A DNA stretch of 64,000 nt from an uncultured Acinetobacter sp. (GTDB lineage Bacteria; Pseudomonadota; Gammaproteobacteria; Pseudomonadales; Moraxellaceae). Both the position numbers and the translations under genes were made by a program. The notes beneath the pieces were generated by a model that saw only the letters and a list, made by a program, of their open reading frames with translations, made no database searches and was not told the DNA's origin. Position 1 is the first letter of the stretch. Every line of letters begins with the position of its first letter. Where the stretch lies: the NCBI GenBank assembly GCA_913777945.1, contig CAJYTY010000005.1, positions 248,001 through 312,000 on the forward strand, read 5' to 3'. This document shows, one piece after another, positions 38,954 through 47,815 of this stretch.

Positions 38954-40588
38954 ATGCAAATTCTTTGTAGTGTAGTTGCAGTTTTGTTGATTAGTTTTGC
39001 TTGGCTGTCACCATTTCATACCTATCCCTGGGTGACATTTTCTAGTGAACTGGCAAGCTTCGGAGCTGCTTTGGCGTTATTGGGTGTTCTGCTCAAACAA
39101 AATATTAAAATTCCTATACCACAACTTTTGATGTTGCCTTTGCTTTTGATTCCTGTATTTCAATGGTTATTTGGAGTCGTTCCAGATTTTAGTGTTGCAT
39201 TGCTAAGCTTTTCATATGTTTTTATGTTTTGGTTGATGATGATAGGTGGGTATAACCTGTCCTCTACATCTCAAAATCGTGAACGCTCTATGCAAGGGTT
39301 GAGTTATGTAGTGTTGAGCATTGCTTTTATAAGTAGCTTGATTGCGATTGTTCAATGGTTGAATCTAGAGTCAAATTTTAGTTGGATTATTCAACTGAAA
39401 GGAAGCCGACCATATGCGAATTTTGGTCAACCCAATAATTTAGCTACATTCTTGATTATAGGTTTAATGGGTGCGTTGTTCTTATACGAAAAGCATAAAG
39501 CATCCTTGTGGCTACTTATCCCATCAAGCTTATCTATCTTATTTGCGATTTGCTTAACGCAGTCTCGTACCTCTTGGCTAGTCTGTATTTTTATTTGTAT
39601 CTATTGGATGATTAAGCAATATAAGAATAAACCAAGGCTTAATTTTATTAAGTTATTTGGTTGGGCTGCTACTTATTTTTTAATTGCGGGCTATTTATTG
39701 CCTATTATCGCACAAGTCATGACGACAAGTGTTGGAGAGGCGGTAACCCATACAGCATCACTAGCAGAACGTGCAGGTTCAGGGCATGAGCGTCTTGGGA
39801 TGTGGATGCAAATTATACATGCCATAGGTGAGCGTCCGTGGTTTGGTTATGGCTGGAATCAAACAAGTGTCGCGGTTGTGGAAAGTATCCATTTTAATAC
39901 CGTACAAGTTTGGTTTAATAGCGCACATAATATCCTGTTAGATCTTTTGGTTTGGAATGGTTTGCCATTAGGCTTTTTAATTATTGCGTACTTTGCGATT
40001 TGGTTATTTTGGTTAAGTAAAAATGCAAAAGATACAATTTCGATTGTGGCAATATTAATGGTCAGCGCAATTTTGATGCATGCGATGTTGGAGTTTCCGC
40101 AACGCTATGCTTACTTTTTATTGCCAATGGGTTTTTTATTGGGGTTAATTCAAGCCCAAACGCCAAATCTAAACGGTGTTAGCTTACATCGAAATATTAT
40201 TCGTTGTGTATGGCTCGTTTCTCTGATTGTCTTACTGTTGATTTGGCGAGATTACAAACTGTTCCAAGAGAATAGTAAATTGGTTTTCAAGCAAAAACCA
40301 GTTTCAGAAGAGATTTTGGGCAGTTCTAAAATATTGATACTTACTCAATTTCAGCAAAGATTAGATTGGATTGCTTTGAAGCCTCAAACCTTGATGTCTG
40401 ATTTAGATCTTAGCGTAATTGGCGAAATGGTTGAAAATAAGGCTACACCTTATAATTTAAAAAAATATGCACAGTTACTTGTTTACAATCATAAGCTTGA
40501 TGAGGCGGAGAAACAATTATTTGTTTTACAACAATTGTATAAGCAAAAAATAAGTTTGGCAGAAATTATGGAATTAAATAATAAATAA
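38954..40588 (+). CDS. pglL: PglL/PglS-type O-oligosaccharyltransferase (pilin glycosylation)
   Basis: Inner-membrane enzyme that moves a lipid-linked glycan onto serine of pilin in the periplasm. It has 544 residues from ATG 38954 and 10-12 membrane helices. The Wzy_C/PglL core shows RPYANFGQPNNLATFL near 155-175, SGHERLGMWMQIIHAIGERPWFGYGW, and NSAHNILLDLLVWNGLPLG with the likely essential His. In A. baylyi a ComP-dedicated transferase lies directly after comP, distinct from the general PglL; position and motifs fit that enzyme here. An upstream TTG at 38891 would place the terminator inside the gene and is rejected. No clear Shine-Dalgarno precedes 38954. Confidence 0.9.
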   Translation: MQILCSVVAVLLISFAWLSPFHTYPWVTFSSELASFGAALALLGVLLKQNIKIPIPQLLMLPLLLIPVFQWLFGVVPDFSVALLSFSYVFMFWLMMIGGYNLSSTSQNRERSMQGLSYVVLSIAFISSLIAIVQWLNLESNFSWIIQLKGSRPYANFGQPNNLATFLIIGLMGALFLYEKHKASLWLLIPSSLSILFAICLTQSRTSWLVCIFICIYWMIKQYKNKPRLNFIKLFGWAATYFLIAGYLLPIIAQVMTTSVGEAVTHTASLAERAGSGHERLGMWMQIIHAIGERPWFGYGWNQTSVAVVESIHFNTVQVWFNSAHNILLDLLVWNGLPLGFLIIAYFAIWLFWLSKNAKDTISIVAILMVSAILMHAMLEFPQRYAYFLLPMGFLLGLIQAQTPNLNGVSLHRNIIRCVWLVSLIVLLLIWRDYKLFQENSKLVFKQKPVSEEILGSSKILILTQFQQRLDWIALKPQTLMSDLDLSVIGEMVENKATPYNLKKYAQLLVYNHKLDEAEKQLFVLQQLYKQKISLAEIMELNNK

Positions 40589-40599
40589 AGTTGTAAAAT

Positions 40600-40635
40600 T
40601 CATCTACTTTATCTTTTAAGGGATAAAGTAGATGA
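40600..40635. terminator. hairpin between convergent pglL and bfr
   Basis: A perfect 14-bp stem TCATCTACTTTATC/GATAAAGTAGATGA with an 8-base loop. T-runs are weak on both sides, so termination may be partly factor-assisted. Confidence 0.6.
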
Positions 40636-40641
40636 AATGCT

Positions 40642-41106
40642 TTAAATTTGGCTTTGGATATAGTTTTCGATGCCAACATTTTCAACTAAATTAAGTTGTG
40701 TATCGAGCCAATCCCAATATTCTTCTTCTTTCTCTAAAATTTCCTGAACTAAATCACGTGTAACGTAGTCTTGTTGTGTTTCAGCAAGTTCAACAGCTTG
40801 TTTAATCGCTTCAATGTTTTCTTTTACTTTACGAATGTCGCAATTGAGGACTTCGATGGTATGTTGCCCAATATACAATTTACCTAGATGCTGTAAATTA
40901 GGTAGACCTTCTAAGAATAAGATCCGTTCAATGACCTTATCTGCATGTTTCATTTGACGAATTGATTCTTTATATTCAGCGGAGCCAAGTTTTCCAATTC
41001 CCCAGTCATTAAACATACGAGAGTGTAAAAAATATTGGTTAATTGCAGTTAAATGGTGATAAAGCACCTGATTCAGTTGATTAATCACGTCTCGATTGCC
41101 TTTCAT
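40642..41106 (-). CDS. bfr: bacterioferritin subunit with degenerate ferroxidase centre
   Basis: A 24-mer iron-storage protein subunit of 154 residues. It aligns with E. coli Bfr without gaps over most of its length. Met52, the heme ligand, is kept (QMKHAD), as are His54 and Glu127, but the ferroxidase ligands Glu18, Glu51, Glu94 and His130 are His18, Gln51, Val94 and Tyr130. This matches the heme-binding, catalytically weak type of subunit found in two-subunit bacterioferritins (for example Neisseria), which needs a ferroxidase-competent partner encoded elsewhere. Same strand as bfd, 265 bases downstream of it. Confidence 0.93.
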   Translation of the reverse strand: MKGNRDVINQLNQVLYHHLTAINQYFLHSRMFNDWGIGKLGSAEYKESIRQMKHADKVIERILFLEGLPNLQHLGKLYIGQHTIEVLNCDIRKVKENIEAIKQAVELAETQQDYVTRDLVQEILEKEEEYWDWLDTQLNLVENVGIENYIQSQI

Positions 41107-41275
41107 TGCACTTACTCCATAACACCGTGATGCCCTAGTTTTTAAGGCAATTTATATGATTTTAATCAACAAATAATAATCTGACGAGTAAATTATAGAA
41201 CGGCAAATGAAAATCACAATCAAAATACGAAAAGCATTTTGGATTTATACTAAAGTGAATAACTGAAATAAAAAA

Positions 41276-41317
41276 ACCGCTTATCCGAGGAATGGTTAAA
41301 GTTCGACAAGAAGCGGT
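41276..41317 (-). terminator. possible weak terminator after bfd
   Basis: ACCGCTT pairs with AAGCGGT around a long loop, with an A-run at 41269-41275 that becomes a T-run on the minus strand. The long loop makes this uncertain. Confidence 0.4.
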
Positions 41318-41371
41318 GGAGTCGTAAACAGATAGTTAAATGAGGTTGTTGAGGTGTTGGATTACTTTAAA

Positions 41372-41566
41372 TTATGCAGCAACTGAAATACGAGCAGCTA
41401 TTTCTGCGAGCTCATCACTAATAATAGAACGGGCTTCGGGTGCACAGCGACCACAGCAAGTGCCTAAGTCGAGTAAATCACGAATTTCACGATAACTTTC
41501 AGCGCCGTTTGCAACAGCGTCTTTGATATCTTGATCTGTGATTCCACGGCATAAACAGACATACAT
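41372..41566 (-). CDS. bfd: bacterioferritin-associated ferredoxin
   Basis: A small [2Fe-2S] ferredoxin that docks on bacterioferritin and reduces stored iron for release. It has 64 residues from ATG 41566, matching the family start MYVCLC. Cluster cysteines are C4, C6, C38 and C41 (CLC and CGRC). An upstream TTG would add five residues and is not favoured. A Fur-box-like site lies 36-54 bases upstream, so expression in low iron is likely. Confidence 0.95.
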   Translation of the reverse strand: MYVCLCRGITDQDIKDAVANGAESYREIRDLLDLGTCCGRCAPEARSIISDELAEIAARISVAA

Positions 41567-41601
41567 GGGAGTGATCCACAAATATTAATGCGATAATTGA
41601 T

Positions 41602-41620
41602 ATTATTGATAATTGTTATC
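41602..41620 (-). promoter_or_regulatory. Fur-box-like operator upstream of bfd
   Basis: ATTATTGATAATTGTTATC matches the 19-base Fur consensus (GATAATGATAATCATTATC) at 14 positions by eye, including GATAAT and TTATC. Located 36 bases before the bfd ATG, where Fur would block the promoter when iron is plentiful. Confidence 0.65.
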
Positions 41621-41738
41621 GTTTGTCAATGAATTTCATTCTTAGAGTGAATATATTCTTATTGAGAATTTGAATAAAAAAATACCACCTGATCGGTAGT
41701 ATTCTTTCTTCATTTTATCTATTTGATAAATATAGTAT

Positions 41739-42128
41739 TTAATTCTGTGTTGGAATAATAACAATACCATCCATTTCGACTAGTGCACCTTTAGGTAGGC
41801 TTGCTACACCCAATGCTGCACGAGCTGGATACGGCTGAGCAAAATATTCGCCCATAATTTGGTTCACCAATTGGAAGTGAGAAAGATCTGTAAGGAAAAT
41901 ATTCAATTTAGCGATATCTGCTAAGCTGCCACCTGCGGCTGCGCATACTGCTTTTAGATTGTCGAATACACGACGAATCTGAGCCTCAATACCTTCTACA
42001 AGTTCCATACTGTATGGGTCTAAGCCAATTTGACCTGAAAGATAGAGCGTATTGCCAACAAGAATTGCTTGAGAATATGTTCCGATAGCAGCAGGGGCGT
42101 GTTCAGTATGAATAACTTGACGTGACAT
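41739..42128 (-). CDS. ridA: RidA family enamine/imine deaminase
   Basis: Hydrolyses reactive enamine/imine intermediates such as 2-aminoacrylate formed by PLP enzymes. It has 129 residues. Family signatures: [25 protein letters not shown] near the N-terminus with the arginine of [23 protein letters not shown] near the C-terminus, the substrate-carboxylate ligand. It lies downstream of spoT on the same strand, a common gammaproteobacterial order, separated by 172 bases without an obvious terminator. Confidence 0.95.
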   Translation of the reverse strand: MSRQVIHTEHAPAAIGTYSQAILVGNTLYLSGQIGLDPYSMELVEGIEAQIRRVFDNLKAVCAAAGGSLADIAKLNIFLTDLSHFQLVNQIMGEYFAQPYPARAALGVASLPKGALVEMDGIVIIPTQN

Positions 42129-42300
42129 TAAGCTCTCCTATGTCATTGTTTCTATCTTAAACAATGTGACTTTAACACAAAAGTTTGGCTCGGAAACGGT
42201 CGAATACTGTTTAGTCGCAATTGTTTGCAAATGATTCATTGGCTTTAAGAATAAGGAATCTTTCAATTTTAGGTTTGGGCGAACATCGCGTATTAAACGA

Positions 42301-44409
42301 TTAACTGACTTTTGCAACCTCTGGTTGAGCGGTTGGCATATTTAAGCGTTCAATCCGTGGGAAGCCAAAATGCATGCGTAAATCACGAATAATTTGGGCA
42401 ATTTGATTTCGATTGCTCACGACTATATTCACATAGGTTTTCTGGTCTTGTGAATAGACCATTTCTACGCCTGTTTTGGCTTTTCGGCATTGATAAATCA
42501 GGTCAGAAATTTGTTCGTCACTCATCGTCATATGAATACATAAGAATGCACTAAAGCGAACATCATCAATTTCTTCTGATTGCCAGTGTAAAGGCATAAT
42601 GTTTTCAGGATGGAGGTGTTGTTCATGCAGTAAATTACGGCAGCGTGAACGATGTACGATTAAACCACGTCGAGATAAATGTCCTTGAATTGGATCGCCA
42701 AGCACAGGATTACAACAGTGTGCATATTTTACATCAACACCCTCAGTTCCTAAAATCAAGCGATCAGAAGTTTCATGATGCTGAGAGTGGTAATCTTGAG
42801 CAAATAAATGATTGGCAACCAATTGAGGTAATAAATCCCCAACTGCGATTTGTTCAAATAGCGTATCTTTATCAGCTAAATGTCGCCACTCAAGTACACT
42901 AATCCAGTCCTCTGCTGAAAGGTCATCTATAGAGCGATGAAATAGTTTTAAAGCGCGGTTAAGTGCTTGTTGACCTACAAGGCGTTGCTCATCAATGTCT
43001 TGTTCTCTTAGCAAATTCTGTAATGCGCGGCGTGCTTTTTGAGTATTAATAAAACTGAGCCAATCTGGATTCGGTGTTGCTAATACGTCTGTGATAATTT
43101 CAACTACTTGTCCGCTATGCAATGGGGTTGAAAGAGGACGGATTTCACCATCCACTTTTGCACCAACAGCATGATTGCCTAAAAATAGGCTAGCTGAGTA
43201 GGCGAAATCAACGACAGTGGCGCCTTGAGGAAGCTCATGTAATTGACCATGCGGCGTATAGACCCAAATTTTTTCCTGATGTAAATAATCAAGTAAATCG
43301 CTAAAAGTGGTTTTTGCACAATCACTATCAATGAGCGTATTTAGATTCTGCATCGAAGCTTGAATTGCCGAACGGCATGCTTGAGGTGCATTCTCTCCGA
43401 GTACTACACCAAAACGAGCAGCTTTACGCATTAATTCGGTTTGGATAGTCAAAGATAATGTTGTTTTTTCACCTTTTAGCTTAATCATTAATGATTGATT
43501 GCCACCTGGTAAAGGGCGGCGAATATGATCGTTATATTGTAAGACTTGAAAATTATCTTTGAGTGCTTCAACTAGACGGTCGCAATCAGCAATACTTTGC
43601 AGAATAATTTCAAAAGCATGGCTATGGCTTAATTCATTTAAGTCAATTTCGTTTTTTACAAAATGACGCAATAGTTCGATGTTATTATTTTTCTTCTTAA
43701 TACGCCCTTGTAGATTATATTTTTTAAGCAAATCTGATAATTTTTGCTCCCATACCGCTTGGTATTCACAACGTTTGGGTTTGGTTTCTAATAATGCGGT
43801 TTGCACATCATTAAACATATCCAAATCAAGATTTTGATAACATAAGTGTTCTAGGTTATCGGCCATCTCATTCATACCGACAAGACGTGCCATGGGTACG
43901 AAAATATCAAAGGTTTCTTGCGCGATACGTGCTCGTTTATCTGGACGTAATGCGCCTAAAGTCGTCATATTATGATAGCGATCTGCTAATTTAATAATAA
44001 TGACACGCGGATCTTGTAAGGTGGCTTGTAGAATTTTGCGAAATGATGCTGCCTTGTTATATTCTTTATCACTAGAATGGCTGAGTTTAGTCACACCATC
44101 AACAAGTTCGGCAACGACAGATCCAAATTTTTCACCAATTTCATCTTTGCTAAATTCAGTATCTTCTATCACGTCGTGTAATAAGGCTGCCATAAGCGTA
44201 TCAGCATCTAAACGCATATGTGCTAGAATGCAACCCACAGCAATAGGATGAAGAACGTAGGGTTCGCCGCTTTTTCGCGTAATACCACTATGTGCTAAAT
44301 CAGCAAAATCACAGGCAGCAAGTACACTCTGAATGTCACTATCTTTGAGATAGGCTTCAATAATGACCTTGAGTTGTTGCTTGGCTTGGCTGACCTCTTC
44401 GCCTGGCAT
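42301..44409 (-). CDS. spoT: (p)ppGpp hydrolase SpoT with inactive synthetase domain
   Basis: Degrades the alarmone (p)ppGpp to GDP/GTP. It has 702 residues. The hydrolase is intact: RKSGEPY at 45-51, H54, HD at 78-79 and ED at 82-83. The pseudo-synthetase (about 210-340) has lost its motifs: the guanine-stacking Tyr of NGYQSLH is Asn in GGNQSLM (302-308), and the catalytic EVQIR block reads SLTIQ (319-323), with Ser for the Glu. TGS (about 380-440) and a C-terminal ACT domain follow. Acinetobacter baumannii SpoT is known to be hydrolase-only, consistent with this reading. Genome-wide synthesis then rests on RelA. Confidence 0.95.
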   Translation of the reverse strand: MPGEEVSQAKQQLKVIIEAYLKDSDIQSVLAACDFADLAHSGITRKSGEPYVLHPIAVGCILAHMRLDADTLMAALLHDVIEDTEFSKDEIGEKFGSVVAELVDGVTKLSHSSDKEYNKAASFRKILQATLQDPRVIIIKLADRYHNMTTLGALRPDKRARIAQETFDIFVPMARLVGMNEMADNLEHLCYQNLDLDMFNDVQTALLETKPKRCEYQAVWEQKLSDLLKKYNLQGRIKKKNNNIELLRHFVKNEIDLNELSHSHAFEIILQSIADCDRLVEALKDNFQVLQYNDHIRRPLPGGNQSLMIKLKGEKTTLSLTIQTELMRKAARFGVVLGENAPQACRSAIQASMQNLNTLIDSDCAKTTFSDLLDYLHQEKIWVYTPHGQLHELPQGATVVDFAYSASLFLGNHAVGAKVDGEIRPLSTPLHSGQVVEIITDVLATPNPDWLSFINTQKARRALQNLLREQDIDEQRLVGQQALNRALKLFHRSIDDLSAEDWISVLEWRHLADKDTLFEQIAVGDLLPQLVANHLFAQDYHSQHHETSDRLILGTEGVDVKYAHCCNPVLGDPIQGHLSRRGLIVHRSRCRNLLHEQHLHPENIMPLHWQSEEIDDVRFSAFLCIHMTMSDEQISDLIYQCRKAKTGVEMVYSQDQKTYVNIVVSNRNQIAQIIRDLRMHFGFPRIERLNMPTAQPEVAKVS

Positions 44410-44569
44410 AAAACACCTTTTATAACATGAATTCAGGAATAAATAAGACTAGCTTCTAATGAAAAGCATATTGTGAAACTTGTCAATTTGTTCATTAGAA
44501 AAACTCGTAAATTTTTTCAATGAAATATATTGTTTTTACCAATATAGCGCTGAAATTTTCAACAAACAA

Positions 44570-44599
44570 AAAAGCCCAGTGTATTCACAATGGGCTTTT
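44570..44599 (-). terminator. terminator between rpoZ and spoT
   Basis: Stem AAAAGCCCA/TGGGCTTTT (44570-44578 with 44591-44599) with a 12-base loop; an A-run on the left becomes the T-run on the minus strand. It separates rpoZ from spoT although both are in the same direction. Confidence 0.7.
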
Positions 44600-44617
44600 A
44601 GACAAAGCAAATCCAAT

Positions 44618-44896
44618 TTAGAAAGAGAAGCCTTCTAAATTTAATGAGTTTGTAGACAACACCATATCAAGATTTGAAGTCTGATAATCTTGATCGCGTT
44701 GTTTTAAAATTTCTTTAGTGACATGACCTGCCGCAATTTCGCGTAATGAAACGACTGTTGGTTTATCATTATCCCATTCTACAGTTGGTTCCATACCTTG
44801 ACGTGCTAATTGGCGTGCACGTTTACTCGCTACCAGTACTAACTCAAAACGGTTATCTACGTGGTCTAAACAATCTTCAACGGTTACACGTGCCAT
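44618..44896 (-). CDS. rpoZ: RNA polymerase omega subunit
   Basis: Small RNA polymerase subunit that helps beta-prime fold and, with it, forms a ppGpp site in proteobacteria. It has 92 residues. The family N-terminus [30 protein letters not shown] is present, followed by the conserved [10 protein letters not shown]. The gmk-rpoZ-spoT order matches E. coli. Confidence 0.97.
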   Translation of the reverse strand: MARVTVEDCLDHVDNRFELVLVASKRARQLARQGMEPTVEWDNDKPTVVSLREIAAGHVTKEILKQRDQDYQTSNLDMVLSTNSLNLEGFSF

Positions 44897-44966
44897 AAGT
44901 TGTCTCGTTTGAACATTACATTTGAAAAGACTAAATAGTATAAAATGCTTTTAAATAAGACTCAAG

Positions 44967-45590
44967 TTATTCGCGATTAAGGGTGATTAACTTTTCAATT
45001 AATTGCTGGTGACGAGCACTTTGCTGTAAGGTAACTAAACGATTTGCTGTAATAATTGCTTCTAAATCATGAACAGCTTTATTGAAATCATCATTGATGA
45101 TGATGTAATCGAAATTTGCGAAATGACGCATATCTTCTACAGCGCAACTTAAACGATGTTCAATTACTTCAACTGAATCTGTTCCACGATTAGATAATCG
45201 TTGTCTTAAATCATATTGAGTTGGCGGTAAGATAAAAATTTGTTTTGATTCAGGAAAAAGTCGACGAACTTGATCAGCGCCCTGCCAGTCAATTTCGAGT
45301 AACACATCATGGCCTTGTTGTAATTGTTCTTTAACTTTGGCTTGAGATGTACCGTAGTAATTACCAAATACTTCTGCATACTCAATAAAACCACCTTGTT
45401 CTACTTGAGCTAAAAAAGTTTCAGTATCAGTAAAATGATAGTGAACACCATCTAGTTCACCAGGGCGTTGACCGCGTGTAGTATGAGAGACAGAAACGTG
45501 TAAATTGCTGACTCGATCGAGTAGGGCTTTAACGAGAGATGTTTTGCCTGTTCCTGATGCCGCAGAAACGACAAACAATAGACCCGACAT
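44967..45590 (-). CDS. gmk: guanylate kinase
   Basis: Phosphorylates GMP to GDP. It has 207 residues from ATG 45590 (AGGA 8 bases upstream); a longer in-frame extension to 45644 lacks family support. The P-loop ASGTGKT is at 11-17, and the GMP-binding SHTTRGQRPGELDGVHYHF is typical. Divergent from ispH. Confidence 0.97.
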   Translation of the reverse strand: MSGLLFVVSAASGTGKTSLVKALLDRVSNLHVSVSHTTRGQRPGELDGVHYHFTDTETFLAQVEQGGFIEYAEVFGNYYGTSQAKVKEQLQQGHDVLLEIDWQGADQVRRLFPESKQIFILPPTQYDLRQRLSNRGTDSVEVIEHRLSCAVEDMRHFANFDYIIINDDFNKAVHDLEAIITANRLVTLQQSARHQQLIEKLITLNRE

Positions 45591-45692
45591 GATATTTTTC
45601 CTGATATGATAAAATATCTTGGCTATTGTAGTGTAGCGTGCCATTAAACGAAATAGTTTGGTATAAATATTCAGGTGATAAGAGAGGATGTT

Positions 45693-46643
45693 ATGGAAAT
45701 TGTATTGGCCAATCCGCGAGGTTTCTGTGCTGGTGTTGACCGTGCGATAGCAATCGTCAATCGCGCACTAGAATGTTTTAATCCGCCAATTTATGTCCGT
45801 CATGAAGTGGTGCATAACAAGTTTGTGGTTGATGATCTACGTCAGCGTGGCGCAGTGTTTGTTGATGAGCTGGATCAAGTGCCAGATGGTTCGATTGTAA
45901 TTTTTAGTGCTCATGGTGTTTCAAAAGCTGTACAACAAGAAGCAGATCGTCGAGGTCTAAAGGTATTTGACGCAACTTGCCCTTTAGTGACTAAAGTACA
46001 TATTGAGGTCACGAAATATGCCAGAGAAGGAACTGAAGCAATCCTAATTGGGCATGAGGGGCATCCAGAGGTCGAAGGTACAATGGGGCAATATGATAAA
46101 TCTGGTGGTGGAAAGATTTATTTGGTTGAAGATGAAGAAGATGTTGAAGCTTTAGTGGTTGAGCATCCTCATAAAGTTGCATTTGTCACTCAAACGACGC
46201 TTTCGATTGATGATACTGCTAAGGTCATCGATGCTTTAAGAACGAAATTTCCTAAGATCCAAGGTCCGAGGAAAGATGACATTTGTTATGCCACTCAAAA
46301 TCGTCAAGATGCAGTACGTGATTTGGCGGAACAATGTGATGTAGTGTTGGTAGTAGGTTCTCCGAATTCATCGAATTCAAATCGCTTACGTGAGTTGGCA
46401 GAGCGGATGGGTAAATCTGCTTATCTAGTGGATAATGCTGATCAGCTTGAAAAAGAATGGTTTAAGCAGGAAAGTAAAATCGGTGTGACTGCTGGTGCAT
46501 CTGCACCAGAGATACTAATCAAACAAGTGATTCAACGATTACAAGATTGGGGTGCAACCCCTCCTAAAGAGTTGGATGGACGAGAAGAGAACATTACATT
46601 TAGCTTACCTAAAGAGTTACGTATTCAGGTGATACAGGCCTAA
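45693..46643 (+). CDS. ispH: 4-hydroxy-3-methylbut-2-enyl diphosphate reductase
   Basis: Iron-sulfur enzyme that makes IPP and DMAPP in the last step of the MEP isoprenoid pathway. It has 316 residues from ATG 45693 (AGAGAGGA upstream; GTG 45675 is possible). The [4Fe-4S] ligands are Cys12 in NPRGFCAG, the Cys of [11 protein letters not shown] (about 96) and the Cys of [11 protein letters not shown] (about 197). It is followed by a terminator and then the minor pilin operon. Confidence 0.97.
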   Translation: MEIVLANPRGFCAGVDRAIAIVNRALECFNPPIYVRHEVVHNKFVVDDLRQRGAVFVDELDQVPDGSIVIFSAHGVSKAVQQEADRRGLKVFDATCPLVTKVHIEVTKYAREGTEAILIGHEGHPEVEGTMGQYDKSGGGKIYLVEDEEDVEALVVEHPHKVAFVTQTTLSIDDTAKVIDALRTKFPKIQGPRKDDICYATQNRQDAVRDLAEQCDVVLVVGSPNSSNSNRLRELAERMGKSAYLVDNADQLEKEWFKQESKIGVTAGASAPEILIKQVIQRLQDWGATPPKELDGREENITFSLPKELRIQVIQA

Positions 46644-46671
46644 TTTTTATAGAAAAATGTGAACTTGAAAT

Positions 46672-46699
46672 GGATAGGGTACAGCCTATCCGTTTTTTT
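46672..46699 (+). terminator. terminator of ispH
   Basis: Stem GGATAGG/CCTATCC (46672-46678 with 46685-46691), 6-base loop, T-run to 46699. Confidence 0.8.
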
Positions 46700-46783
46700 A
46701 TGGAGTTTATCTGCTTTGTATTGGTTCTGTAAAAATAAGATTTAATATAAAGTAAGGGAATTTGGATAATTAGGTGTAAAGCG

Positions 46784-47299
46784 ATGGGGAACAATCGAGG
46801 ATTCACCTTAATAGAAATGATGGTGACGATTGCGGTGTTAGCTGTCGTTGCAGCTATCGCCGCGCCTTCTTTTGTACAAATGATAGCAACTCAACAGCTA
46901 AATCAAGCTACTCGTTTAATGTCAGTTGGACTGAATGAGGCTAGAGGGCGTGCTTCGGCAATGAGAGCTACAGTTGTTGTTTGTCCAAACAAAAAAGCTG
47001 ACGGTAGTGAAATTACTGCAAAAAGTTGCGTAGAAACTGCAATTTCTGGTGCGGATGGGAATAAATATATTAGTCAAAATCGCGTAGTTATTGTCAGTAT
47101 ACCTAATAAAGCTAATGTTGATTCTACAAGTGCAACTAAAGGTGCTGTAATTACTCCTACGGGAACATTGGATACATCATTAAATGATATAACAGACTCT
47201 AATAGAATAAAAAAATTTGTATTTTGTTCCAATGGAACTTCTAAAATTGTTTCAATAACAATTTTAGGAACTGTAAGCCAAAGTCAAGGAACCTGCTAA
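46784..47299 (+). CDS. fimT: minor pseudopilin FimT/GspH
   Basis: Minor type IV pilin. It has 171 residues. The leader MGNNRG is followed by FTLIEMMVTIAVLAVVAAIAAPSF (Glu5 present), then a GspH/FimT-type beta domain with paired cysteines (CPNKK, KSC, VFC, GTC at the C-terminus). In competent relatives FimT binds DNA through its C-terminus. First gene of an operon running to 54676; the stop overlaps the pilV start by one base. Confidence 0.93.
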   Translation: MGNNRGFTLIEMMVTIAVLAVVAAIAAPSFVQMIATQQLNQATRLMSVGLNEARGRASAMRATVVVCPNKKADGSEITAKSCVETAISGADGNKYISQNRVVIVSIPNKANVDSTSATKGAVITPTGTLDTSLNDITDSNRIKKFVFCSNGTSKIVSITILGTVSQSQGTC

Positions 47300-47814
47300 T
47301 GAAACTAAAAACGAGTGAGTTGGGTATCGGAATGGTAGAAGTGTTAGTTGCCTTAGTCTTGCTCGCTATAGGTGTTCTAGGTTATACCGCTCTGCAACTT
47401 CGTGCAGTAGACGCAAGTAATGAGGCTTTGACTCGTTCCCAAGCAACAGTTCTCTTGCGCAGCCTTACGGAAAGTATGAGGGCGAATAATGGTGGTCAAA
47501 GCTCATATCCTACAGCTATTCAAAGTTATGTAAGTATTCAAGGAAAAAGCGCTCCAAAATCGTGTTTTAACGCGACCTGTACTTTTAATGAAATAGCTAC
47601 TTATGATGCTTATCAAGTCGCTCGTTCTGCATCAGCGTTGGGCATAAGTATAACGATGGCAAACTGTCCTGGTGCTGCTGGGAAAGTAAAAAGACAATGT
47701 TTATTTGCTGCATGGGATGATACTGAGTTAAAGGCTACGGACTATAGTAAATGTATGAGTGATAGTGGTGTTTATGTAATGTTTTCAAGATGCTTGATGA
47801 TGGAGGCTTATTAA
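47299..47814 (+). CDS. pilV: minor pilin PilV
   Basis: 171 residues. The leader is probably MKLKTSELG, cut before IGMVEVLVALVLLAIGVLG, which keeps Glu at mature position 5 but has Ile instead of Phe at position 1. Family features are EVLVALVLLAIGVLGYTALQLRA and the SLTESMRAN block. It acts at the pilus tip with PilW, PilX and PilY1. TAATG overlap with fimT. Confidence 0.92.
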   Translation: MKLKTSELGIGMVEVLVALVLLAIGVLGYTALQLRAVDASNEALTRSQATVLLRSLTESMRANNGGQSSYPTAIQSYVSIQGKSAPKSCFNATCTFNEIATYDAYQVARSASALGISITMANCPGAAGKVKRQCLFAAWDDTELKATDYSKCMSDSGVYVMFSRCLMMEAY

Positions 47815-47815
47815 A

